NCBI RefSeq assembly: GCF_000179915.2 | Contig: NC_014963.1 | Location: 3,224,001 to 3,288,000 of the forward strand | DNA length: 64,000 nt | Origin: Terriglobus saanensis SP1PR4 | GTDB lineage: Bacteria > Acidobacteriota > Terriglobia > Terriglobales > Acidobacteriaceae | Direction of reading: 5' to 3' | Translations under genes and position numbers: made by a program | Notes under the pieces: model-generated | Databases searched by the model: none | Told to the model about the DNA's origin: nothing | What the model saw: the letters and a program-made list of their open reading frames with translations, nothing else | In this document: positions 36,032 to 45,042 of the stretch, piece after piece | How the letters are laid out: each line of letters starts with the position of its first letter | Numbering within the stretch: the stretch's first letter is position 1

Positions 36032-38460
36032 TCACTCAGCACAGAGCAACGTAAACTCAACCTTGCGCTGGTTCCGTAGTCCGCTCAGCTTCAGCCGTTG
36101 GCCGGACTTGCATGAATTTGTGATGGACCGCAATTGATGTGTAGTTTTCGCCGCCTTACCATTCACTTCAAGTAAGAGGTCGCCCGATTGCAATCCCGCA
36201 CGCGCAGCAACAGAATCTGGAGGCGCGGTTTCCACGATCACACCCGTCTCCATGGGCGCCCCCTTCTCGGACATTTCACCTTGGCCTACAAGGTTGCGAA
36301 CGGTAGCTCCCATCCACGGCATGGTGTCACGTCCCCTAGTGACGGCGAGCGTGGCCGATGGCGTGGCGAGCCACTTTGCGATATCCGGAGTCTGGGCAAG
36401 CATCCGCAGTCTCTTAGACCGAACTCCGTATTGCCTATGTGATAGACCCACGATGTCAAGACGGCGCGCTGGAGACTCCTCCGCAGAGAGAAGTCGCCTC
36501 CTACAGGGTCGAGGAACAGCGCATCTCCCTCAAGCGAGAGTGCATCCTGCCCGGAGAGCCTCTGCAGGTCCTCAGCACTCTTTGTTGCCGTCGCGCCGTC
36601 CCGTTGAAGGAAGTTCAGGTCGATCAATTGACCCCAGCCGCGCATTCGAATCGGCTGATATGGAGCGAAGACAATGTTCCTTTGAATCACGTCGCCAGTA
36701 TGCGCGGGCCATACATGTGGATGAAACGTGTTGTTCACAAGCACATTGTCGAGTGCAGTCCGCAAAAACCCCTCACGGAACTTGATGCCGCCGCACAGGC
36801 AGAGATTTTCTGTAATCCGATAGTTCGTCGATCCATCGTCCAGATCGATATCCCATCCATGCGCGCATGCCCAGCGCGTGCGAGTGAGCACAATGGGTTG
36901 CACCGCATCGAGTGTCGGCAGGTCAAGCAGCGAGCCTGTCAGGAGGTCGTCTTCATTCGCACCATGGAGATGCCACCAGCGATCGCGCCCCCACGAATTG
37001 AACGCACCATGATCACTCGTCTCCAGCACTGTATCGAATACATCGCAACCATCCACGCAATGTCCTCCGAATGTACCATCGCCGATGTTGATCCCGGCGC
37101 GAGGTACACCGTAAATCGAACAGTTTGTCACCCGGATCTCACAGCTGGTGGAGATGTGAACACCGGCCGATTGCTTTTCAAAACGTCCGGTCCTCGCAAT
37201 GAGACAGTCATCCACAAAGCAGTCGCGCGGATATGCGTCGTCCTTCGGCCCCAGTTTCCGGTCAATCTGATCGAGAGACGCTTCCTGGGAGTACCCAAGC
37301 AAAGCATTGCGCACCGCGCCAGGCCTGCCCACAAAGCAGATGCCATTCGATCCCGCCTCCTCAATGCGGCACGTTCTGAAACCCACCCGTCTCGCGTGGC
37401 CACTGACGAACACTGCGTTGCCGCCAACCTGATCGAAGAAACAATCTTCAAAACTGATATCTTCGGCGTTCTCGATCAGGAGTGCTCCACCGCGAAAGAT
37501 GCGCCAATCGCTGCGCAGCAACTGTTCCCGCGTCTGCATGAAGGTGCGCTGCGTATGGCGGAAGGTGAGGCCGCGCAGGCGGACGCCATGCGCGGTCGCT
37601 GCCTCTTTCGAACCGATTTCGATGAGATTGACGAGGCGAACGATATCCACGTGCGCTCTCTTCAGATCGATACCACTGGGAGGATAGAAGTAAAGCGTCG
37701 AGGATCCTTCGTCGAGGTACCACTCGCCTGGCGCATCCAACTCCTCGAAGATCCCTTCTACGAAGCGAAACTCTTTATGCATCGGTTGGTCGCGATCGAT
37801 CTGCCAGCCGCCTTCCATGGTCAGAAAACCTTCCACGTTGCGACCGGTCACACGATAGTGCAGGCTCCCCCAAAGCGACGCCTGCAAGCCGTGTACGTAT
37901 GCGCCTTCCGGATGTTTCCATCGCCGCACGCGCTCGGGACTCAAAGCATCGATTGCCGTCCCGTTGAAATAGCACGCATTCTTGTCGAAGTTCGGATAAC
38001 GCGCCAGGATTTGTCGTTGTCCGTTGACAAATAATTGGTCGGTCCTGGTGCCAGGAGGGACGGAAGCCTGATAGATCCCATCGCGGTATGGCTTCCATTC
38101 GAGAGAAAGACGGGAACCTCCACTTAGCACGGTCTCGCTGTCTCCGAAGGCTTCTATGCGTAGCGGACAAGCAGCCGTTCCCGCATCGTCGCTCGTAAGC
38201 CGGAGCGTCGCGGATAATTCGTGGACTCCTCCGTGCAGAAGGATCAACGCGGGAAAACCAGTCTCGTGCTTGCATTTCCGAGAGAGTTGCAATGCCCGCG
38301 AGAGGGTTCGAACTGGCGCAACAGGGGTTGCTGGATTGAGGTCATCACCCGACGGACTGACGTGTATCTCCGCTTCCACGCCGGGGCCTTCTGCGTTGAG
38401 CGCAAGCGGTCCACCTACGGCCACTGCACCAACGTTTCGAAGAAACTGCCGTCTATTCAC
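36032..38460 (-). pseudogene. GH141-like right-handed beta-helix enzyme with C-terminal PDZ domain, split by a frameshift
   Basis: From GTG 38460 the protein has a Tat-like start (MNRRQFLRN) and about 650 residues typical of GH141-like parallel beta-helix proteins: DQLFVNGQRQILARYPNFD, LRGLTFRHTQRTFM, CFFDQVGGNAVFVSGHARRV, AGINIGDGTFGGHCV and SDHGAFNSWGRDRWW. At about 36482 the frame shifts: homology-like sequence continues one frame over (ESPARRLDIVGLSHRQYGVRSKRL) into a PDZ domain (TGVIVETAPPDSVAARAGLQ, SGDLLLEVNGKA) ending at 36032. One missing base after the Arg codon CG explains it. Characterised GH141 members are alpha-L-fucosidases or xylanases. Pseudogene or sequencing error cannot be told apart here. 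Confidence 0.75.
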
Positions 38461-38554
38461 TTGAACCTCTACCCTGCCTCAATCTCATTTCATTCTGTGG
38501 AGCCCGGAACTCCGTTCGCGGAGTCCTGGAATCTCGCAGACACCAGCACACTCG

Positions 38555-41098
38555 TCACCCTCTTGGAACGACTGGGATTGTGGGCCGCAGCCGCACCTGC
38601 TTGGTAGCGATGATCAACGAGGCAGGTATCAACCCGGGACCATCCATTTCTTCTTTCACTACCTCGACACGAATATTTCCGGGCTCCATGGTGCTCTGGA
38701 CGATCGCCTGGGCCAGACCATTGAAAACCGAGCGCCTCGGTTCCTTATCGCTTTCCTGGCAGTTTGGATCTCCGTTGCCAACACCGATGAGTGTGCCCTC
38801 GCCGGAAACTTTCAAGACGATCTTGTTATCTGCGGTTGGTACAGGTCTGCCCTGCCGGTCGAGGATCTCGATCTTGAGAACAGCAAGATCTTCACCGTCG
38901 GCATTCATCTCGGTGCGGTCAGCGGTGAGCCGGATAGAGTGCGGTGCTCCAGTGGTCTCTCGCCTTTCGATCATGACCACCTTGCCGTCCCTCGATCCTC
39001 GTGCTTCGATCACGCCGGGCTCGTACTTTACCTTCCACTCGAGATGGCTCAGATGCGGAACCTTCTGCTTGCCAGCAGACTTTCCGTTCACCAGCAACTC
39101 CACCTCGTCCAGATTGGAATACACCCAAACCGGAATGTCTGTGCCTTCCCTGCCAGTCCAATTCCAATGCGGAAAGAGATGCAGCGAGGGTTCAGGACGC
39201 CACCACGCCTTGTAGTAGTAGAAGTAGTCCTTTGGAAATCCACACAGATCGACAATCCCGAAGTTGGAGCTGACGGACGGCCAACCGTATGGGGTCGGTT
39301 CACCACGATAGTCGAAGCCTGTCCAGGCAAATCCTCCTGCGGTCCAATCCCTCTCCCCGTAAAATTTCCACCATAGTTCTGGCAGCTCATAAACCCCGTG
39401 GTAGGAATCGACTACATTGCGCTTCGAGTCATTCGTGTATTCACCGCGCGTACTCACAGCACTCGACGTCTCCGAACCGAAGACTGGGCGCTTTGGGTTG
39501 TCCTTGTGAAAGGCATCCGGAAAATCCAGATGGTAGTTAAAGCCGACAACATCCACGGCGTCGGAGATCCCCCGCCTATTGTCGGCGTTGACAGCGGCAG
39601 TAACAACGCGAGTCGGGTCTAGTTCATGGCACTTGCGCACCATAGTGGCTGCAATTTTCGCTCCCTGCTCGGCCATCGGCCCTTGCAGCTGATTTTCTTC
39701 GTTGCCAATGGACCAGATGATCACCGACGGAGAGTTGCGGTACCGCTTGATCATCACTTCAAGTTGGCCGAGACCTTCCGCGCTTGAGCTCGTCTGCCGG
39801 GCTTCGCACATCAGCATCATGCCCATACGATCGCATGCTTCGACCCATTCGGGTGTAGGCATGTTATGCGCGGTCCGAACCGCGTTCGAGCCCATCTCAC
39901 GCAGCACGGCGAGCCTGAACCACTGCAGTCGATCTGGCAGGGCAGCCCCCACGCCAGCATGATCCTGATGGTTGCAGGTACCCTGGATCTTCAAGGACTC
40001 GCCGTTCAGGAAAAAGCCCTTCTCGGGGTCGAAGGCGAGGCTACGCACGCCGAAAGAGACACGCTCACCATCGCAGACCGAGCCTTCCGTTTCGACGGTA
40101 ACGATGGCCGAGTAAAGATTCGGTGCATCCACCGACCAGAGCGCGGGATTTGACAACTTCGCAGATGCCTGGAAAGTCGCGGATCCGTCTGGGTTGATCG
40201 ATTGTTCGAGAGCCTCAGCTGTCGCTACCGCAACGCCGCGGGCATCTACGATGCTCCACTTGACTTTGGCTTTTTGTGGCTCATTGTGCTCGTTTTCCAC
40301 GATCGTCGAAAGGTGCAGCGTTGCAGGTCTGCCGTCAACCGTGGAACGGACGACGCTCTCCCACCTGCTAAGGTGCACAGCATGGGTTTTGAGCAGCCAG
40401 ACGTGCCGATAGACGCCCGCGCCCTCGTAAAACCAGCCATCTCCGAAGCTGGCGTCGACGCGCAGAACGATGTAGTTCTTCGCCCCGTATGCCAGGAAAT
40501 CTGTCAGATCGAAGCGGAACGGGATATACCCGTTGTTGCTGCGGCCAACGAAACAACCATTGACGAAAACCAGGACATCGCGGAAGGCACCGTCGAACTC
40601 AACCCAGATGCGACGACCGGCATCGCTCGCGGGAGTCTCGAATTCACGCCGGTACCAACCCACACTGGTCTCTGGATAGCGTCGCCCCAACGGCTTATAT
40701 CCGTGGGAACGCAGTTGGCTATCTCCGGTTCCGGAATCGTCATGAACGGATGGAAGCGCCACCGCCCAATCATGAGGCAGACGGACGGGAACCCAGTCAG
40801 AGTCGTTGAACTCAGCCTTCGCAAACTTAAACTCGCCCGTCTTTGAAAAATCGGCTTGGCCGTAGCCAAATTCCAGGTCCTTTGAGGGATCGGTGCCGTG
40901 ACCAAACTTGAACTTCCATCCGAAGTCGAAGAGCAACTGCTCCCGAGGCGCGATAGCTGTCACGCTATCAGCTGCAGAGACAAGCTTCCTATCCAAAATC
41001 GAGTTCATGTCCCGGGCCCAGAGAGACCGCTCCAGTAGCGACGATGCCGAGATAGCAACAGAAGAAGCAAGAAGCTCACGACGAGTGATCAAAACCAT
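38555..41098 (-). CDS. GH2 beta-galactosidase family enzyme
   Basis: An 847-aa exported glycoside hydrolase (MVLITRRELLASSVAISASSLL, Tat-like). The order is GH2 sugar-binding domain (WYRREFETPASDAGRRIWVEF), immunoglobulin-like domain, TIM barrel and C-terminal Ig-like domains (DUF4982-type VYSNLDEVELLVNGKSAGKQ). The acid/base lies in WSIGNEENQ (Glu467) and the nucleophile in VFGSETSS (Glu543). It would remove terminal galactose. ATG has GGAG upstream. It is in a minus-strand run with GH42 and GH39, spacing 79 bp to GH42, consistent with an operon. Confidence 0.92.
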   Translation of the reverse strand: MVLITRRELLASSVAISASSLLERSLWARDMNSILDRKLVSAADSVTAIAPREQLLFDFGWKFKFGHGTDPSKDLEFGYGQADFSKTGEFKFAKAEFNDSDWVPVRLPHDWAVALPSVHDDSGTGDSQLRSHGYKPLGRRYPETSVGWYRREFETPASDAGRRIWVEFDGAFRDVLVFVNGCFVGRSNNGYIPFRFDLTDFLAYGAKNYIVLRVDASFGDGWFYEGAGVYRHVWLLKTHAVHLSRWESVVRSTVDGRPATLHLSTIVENEHNEPQKAKVKWSIVDARGVAVATAEALEQSINPDGSATFQASAKLSNPALWSVDAPNLYSAIVTVETEGSVCDGERVSFGVRSLAFDPEKGFFLNGESLKIQGTCNHQDHAGVGAALPDRLQWFRLAVLREMGSNAVRTAHNMPTPEWVEACDRMGMMLMCEARQTSSSAEGLGQLEVMIKRYRNSPSVIIWSIGNEENQLQGPMAEQGAKIAATMVRKCHELDPTRVVTAAVNADNRRGISDAVDVVGFNYHLDFPDAFHKDNPKRPVFGSETSSAVSTRGEYTNDSKRNVVDSYHGVYELPELWWKFYGERDWTAGGFAWTGFDYRGEPTPYGWPSVSSNFGIVDLCGFPKDYFYYYKAWWRPEPSLHLFPHWNWTGREGTDIPVWVYSNLDEVELLVNGKSAGKQKVPHLSHLEWKVKYEPGVIEARGSRDGKVVMIERRETTGAPHSIRLTADRTEMNADGEDLAVLKIEILDRQGRPVPTADNKIVLKVSGEGTLIGVGNGDPNCQESDKEPRRSVFNGLAQAIVQSTMEPGNIRVEVVKEEMDGPGLIPASLIIATKQVRLRPTIPVVPRG

Positions 41099-41177
41099 AT
41101 CAAGTCTCCGACCAAGGCGAATTGTCCTCTATCCAACCAATGAAAGCCACTCGCCAATGTTGGCAGCCAGCATGACG

Positions 41178-43271
41178 CTACTTCACAAACTCCTCACCGT
41201 ATGGAGCCAGCTCGATCTCTCCCTTGTATCTCCGGTCGGAGAAAACTTCTTGTACATCCTTACCGAGGATGACCTTCTTCGTCTCGTTCGTTGTGTTGAC
41301 GTAAAGTGTCCGGCCATTCACGACTCGTGCATATACCCCTTCGGGTGTGTTGGGACCGGGTTGTATGCCCAGCGGCCCATAGAGCGTGCCAAGAATCGCT
41401 TCAAGAAAAGAACGCTGCGCGGGAGCCGCGAGATAAAATGCCCGCCCTTTGCCGTACTTGTTCACGGTGAGGGCAGGCGGTGTTCCTGGGAGGTTGGAAA
41501 ACTTCGCCAGCGGTTCTGCCGTCCCTGGCTCTAGAACTTCGTAGAAGCGTATGCTCCCCTTCACGGTCTTTCCGTCGAGCGTGAATTCCGGCGCTTCCTC
41601 CGGTTTATAGAACTGCGAGGTGCGCAGCCCGAAGACGTCGCTTAGTCTTCCCGGTAGAGCAGTATCGAACCACTGTCCATGTTCGTCGACTTTCGCGGAG
41701 AACGCGGTCATCAGGACAGCTCCTCCTCCGCTTACATAGGCGCGAATGGCCCTGGCGCTAGCATCGTCCATCACGTAGTCGGCCGGTATGACGACCAGTT
41801 TGTATGGCGATAGGCTGTCATGACCTATGTTGATAATGGCCGTATCGATATTGGCATGAAAGAACGGCTCGAAGGCACTTTGCACCTGATCCGTATAAGA
41901 GGGCGCAAAGTACTGAAGCGTCGTGTTGGAGGGACCATTCGGATGCGAAACAACGAACGAATCGAAGGAGTAGGCGATGGCTACCTCCGGATGCGTGTAG
42001 CGCGGAAAGCCAAACTTCTCCATCTCGCGAAACTCGGAGGCAATGTGCGCGAACTCATCGACCTTCCAGGAAGGTCTGCCGTCGTGGTCGAGTAGCCCAA
42101 AGAGCGCCTGCTCCTCTCCACCGAGGTGGCTGTTGAACGTCCACGCTAGAAATCCTTGCGCGCCCATCATCAATCCCAGATAGGCATACATGCGGCTTCT
42201 GCCAGGCGTTCCATAGTAGCCTCCGCCCCCTGCCGTGAACTCGTTGAACCATATCGGCGTTGGTAAATCCCCTTTGGTCATCAAGGCCCCGAATGCGCCG
42301 CTTACAGGATCCCCTGGGTAGAAGCCTTCGGCGCCGTAAGATACATACGATTTATATGTACTCAGATAGTCGAAGCCACGGCGCTGCGCATTGTCCCAGA
42401 GGTTGGAGATCGCTGGGATATCCGGCATATTGCGGCGACGGATCGCGTCGAGTTCATGGAGCCGTGTAACCGAAACATTTGACCAATAACGGTGCAAATC
42501 CAGGAAGCGTTCAGACGGGCCGGGCCCGTCGGCAAGCGGTAGATCAACATCATCGAAGCTATTTAGCCGACGCGACCAGCGCTGTGTGGCCCAGGCTTTA
42601 TTGAGTTCCTCGATCGTTCCGTACTTCTTCCGAAGCCAGGTAATGAACCGCTGCCGGTCGGCCTCCGAGTACGACATTAAACCATTGCCGATCTCGTTGT
42701 CATAGCCGACCGCGATGACTGCCGGGTGGTGCATATACCGTTTCGTCATCGTCTCCGCGAGAATCGCGATTTCGCGGGCATAGTCAGGATCGCTGATGTT
42801 ATCCATGTAACGCTCGGCAGGTGGTCGACGTTCCCCATTCTGGTTGACGATATCGACGCCGGGGTACTTGCGATGGAGCCAGATCGGTGCCGGCGTGCCG
42901 GGAATATCCAGAATCACCCTGATGCCGTTGGCCTGCATCTTATCCATGACCTTGTCGAACCATTCGAATTTAAACTGTCCTTGTGAAGGTTCAAAGGAAT
43001 CCCACGAGAGATCCCCCATTCGCACCACGTTGAAGCCTGCATGCTTCATGATCGCGATATCGTGGTCAATCTCTTCAGGGGATCGATCGATGGGTTGGTA
43101 GCAGGCGCCGACGAAGAGCTGGCCGGCCCCCGGCCAACCCGGATGCGTTATGGCTTCCTGTGCAGTCGCTGCGAAGTTCGCGCTGGCCAGGGTGAGAAGA
43201 AAGGGTGCAACCCGCCGGATGGCCCAGGGGAGGAAAGTTCGCTGGCTCGCTGGCTCGACTTGATTCTTCAT
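41178..43271 (-). CDS. GH42-like beta-galactosidase
   Basis: A 697-aa secreted enzyme with signal peptide to about residue 37 (SANFAATAQ). The GH42 A-domain starts ACYQPIDRSPEEIDHDIAIMKHAGFNVVRMGDLSWDSFEP; the acid/base Glu193 sits in GYDNEIG and the probable nucleophile Glu344 in IWFNEFTAGG. A flavodoxin-like trimerisation domain (SYDSF-type YKLVVIPADYVMDDASARAIRAYVSGGG) and a small C-terminal domain (GVYARVVNGRTLYVNTTNETK) complete the family architecture. It probably cleaves beta-galactosyl side chains released by the fucosidases. It lies 43 bp behind the GH39 gene on the same strand. Confidence 0.92.
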   Translation of the reverse strand: MKNQVEPASQRTFLPWAIRRVAPFLLTLASANFAATAQEAITHPGWPGAGQLFVGACYQPIDRSPEEIDHDIAIMKHAGFNVVRMGDLSWDSFEPSQGQFKFEWFDKVMDKMQANGIRVILDIPGTPAPIWLHRKYPGVDIVNQNGERRPPAERYMDNISDPDYAREIAILAETMTKRYMHHPAVIAVGYDNEIGNGLMSYSEADRQRFITWLRKKYGTIEELNKAWATQRWSRRLNSFDDVDLPLADGPGPSERFLDLHRYWSNVSVTRLHELDAIRRRNMPDIPAISNLWDNAQRRGFDYLSTYKSYVSYGAEGFYPGDPVSGAFGALMTKGDLPTPIWFNEFTAGGGGYYGTPGRSRMYAYLGLMMGAQGFLAWTFNSHLGGEEQALFGLLDHDGRPSWKVDEFAHIASEFREMEKFGFPRYTHPEVAIAYSFDSFVVSHPNGPSNTTLQYFAPSYTDQVQSAFEPFFHANIDTAIINIGHDSLSPYKLVVIPADYVMDDASARAIRAYVSGGGAVLMTAFSAKVDEHGQWFDTALPGRLSDVFGLRTSQFYKPEEAPEFTLDGKTVKGSIRFYEVLEPGTAEPLAKFSNLPGTPPALTVNKYGKGRAFYLAAPAQRSFLEAILGTLYGPLGIQPGPNTPEGVYARVVNGRTLYVNTTNETKKVILGKDVQEVFSDRRYKGEIELAPYGEEFVK

Positions 43272-43314
43272 AGCTCCTCTCGCGCAAGAGACCGACTGCA
43301 GGCCTCTTGCGCCG

Positions 43315-44904
43315 TTATCGATTTCGCGTCAGTTTGATCAGAACAATATCGTTGCTATTCATGGGTACGGTGAATTTGAGTGTGCCCATCGCTCCGCTCC
43401 GAAGATTCCTCTCCGTCTCGGGAAGGTCCCGTGTGAACAGATTTAGCTGAGACACCTGTTGTACTGTCAGCGTCGTCGGAGAACCCATCTCGATATAGGC
43501 GCTGTAGGCATCGTTGGCGCGATAGCCAGTCCGATAAACCTTGAGATGGTAGATGGACTTGGGCTCAAGACGCACAGCTTGCACCATCATGGGCACGGCT
43601 TTGTGGGAAGGAACCAGTCTCGTGTAGAAGGAGTGGTTGCTGAGTTTCTGTTCCGGCTGCTCGAAGTTCCAAATCACGCCAGCAAGGTCACCGCCGCTCT
43701 TCGAGAACAGGGACTGTTCGTCGTTGTTTAGAAGACTCTCTCCTTGAAGGGCGTGCAGGTACTTATAAGCAAAGTACGCTGGCTTGCGAATCCCTTGGGG
43801 ATTCATGAGTCCGAACCCGCCCTGAAAGGGAGCGGTAGGAGGGCCGGGTTCTTCGAACAGATCCGTATAAGTCCAGTAGCTCATCCCCTGCGCCATCCCT
43901 TGGCATGCCTTCAGCTTACTCAGGATATATGCGGCGCTTATGTAGGAATCGTGAACAGCGTCCCGCGGAGTATAACTGGTGGTCCACTCGGAGAAATAGA
44001 GCGGCAAGTTTGGGAACGGTGACTTTGAAATTTCCGAACGAACGCGGCGCACATCGCCAACGATCGCATCCGGAGACGGATCAAGCTTGGTGTCCGACTT
44101 TCCATTCTCATCGAGGAAGCCACCCTGCACCCCATAGGTATGCGTCGTTACGAAATCGACGCCTGCGCCGCTCTGCTTCATATGGGCCAGAAACTCAGGC
44201 ACCCAGGCCGCACCTGCGGTAGATGGTCCGCCCACGCGCAACGCCGGGTCGACAGACTTGATCGTCTTTGCGGTCAGATCGTAGAGGGCAAAGTAAGCCT
44301 GCTGGTCTCCACCCTCAAAAAAACCTGAGAGATTCGGTTCGTTCCAAACTTCAAAGAACCATGTACGCACCTCATCCCCGCCGTAACGTGCCTCGATATG
44401 CCGGATGAAAGCGTCCACAAGATCGCGCCAACCGTCAGGCTGGGGATGCGACGTATTGCCATGCCAATAGAAGATGCTGCTCTTCGAGGTAGCAAGTGCG
44501 TTTGGCGTAAAGCCAAGCTCGACGAACGGTCTTATGTGCCGCGCCAGCAAATCATCATAAAGCCGGTCGATCCCCGACCAGTCATAAACGGTTTTTCCAT
44601 ATTCAGTCTTCATTGTGCCGAGGACGTCGTGGAAGATCGCATGAAACCGGATGTAGCGAAACCCGAGCTCGTCCGTGACGACTTTGAGCTGCGCCTGACT
44701 GTCATCACGCATCAACGTGCCTGGATAATCGGAGCCTACCGATAGGTCGAAGAAACGATCTACCGGCCCTCTCGCATCCGCCATGTCCACATGCACTTGA
44801 CGAGATACCGTAGGTGGCGATTCAGCATTGATTGCTGCCGCAATAAAACATGCGGAGAAAGAGAATGCCACAAACGATATCGGCCAGAAAGATAACTGAA
44901 GCAT
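43315..44904 (-). CDS. GH39 glycoside hydrolase (beta-xylosidase-like)
   Basis: A 529-aa secreted enzyme (signal MLQLSFWPISFVAFSFSACFIAAAINA). The TIM barrel begins GFRYIRFHAIFHDVLGTM, has the acid/base in FFEVWNEPNLSGFF (Glu189) and the nucleophile in PLYFSEWTTSY (Glu306). This pattern fits GH39 beta-xylosidases and related arabinopyranosidase/galactosidase activities. It is the first hydrolase after the Oar-type receptor on the minus strand, separated by a terminator-like hairpin and a 135-bp gap. In context it may cut the xylosyl part of fucogalactoxyloglucan-like chains; that is inference. Confidence 0.88.
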   Translation of the reverse strand: MLQLSFWPISFVAFSFSACFIAAAINAESPPTVSRQVHVDMADARGPVDRFFDLSVGSDYPGTLMRDDSQAQLKVVTDELGFRYIRFHAIFHDVLGTMKTEYGKTVYDWSGIDRLYDDLLARHIRPFVELGFTPNALATSKSSIFYWHGNTSHPQPDGWRDLVDAFIRHIEARYGGDEVRTWFFEVWNEPNLSGFFEGGDQQAYFALYDLTAKTIKSVDPALRVGGPSTAGAAWVPEFLAHMKQSGAGVDFVTTHTYGVQGGFLDENGKSDTKLDPSPDAIVGDVRRVRSEISKSPFPNLPLYFSEWTTSYTPRDAVHDSYISAAYILSKLKACQGMAQGMSYWTYTDLFEEPGPPTAPFQGGFGLMNPQGIRKPAYFAYKYLHALQGESLLNNDEQSLFSKSGGDLAGVIWNFEQPEQKLSNHSFYTRLVPSHKAVPMMVQAVRLEPKSIYHLKVYRTGYRANDAYSAYIEMGSPTTLTVQQVSQLNLFTRDLPETERNLRSGAMGTLKFTVPMNSNDIVLIKLTRNR

Positions 44905-44995
44905 CGGGTAGGAGCTCCTCTGCGAACAAAGTGCTCAGGTGACGCACGAGCCACGATGGATGGAGTGACAGATGTGAATGCATCACTCTGAATGA

Positions 44996-45042
44996 GAAAA
45001 GAACGCCTGGCGCATCCCGTGGAAACGCCAGGCTGGTTCTTA
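44996..45042 (-). terminator. Terminator overlapping the stop codon of the Oar-type receptor
   Basis: 8-bp perfect stem GCCTGGCG / CGCCAGGC extended by AAGAAC / GTTCTT across a 2-nt bulge. On the minus strand it is followed by TTTTCTC. The hairpin includes the receptor stop codon and separates the receptor from the GH39-GH42-GH2 run. Confidence 0.7.

Noticed and set aside
36439-38034. 531-codon plus-strand frame
   Set aside because: Antisense to the GH141-like gene, which has clear family motifs; the plus frame has none.
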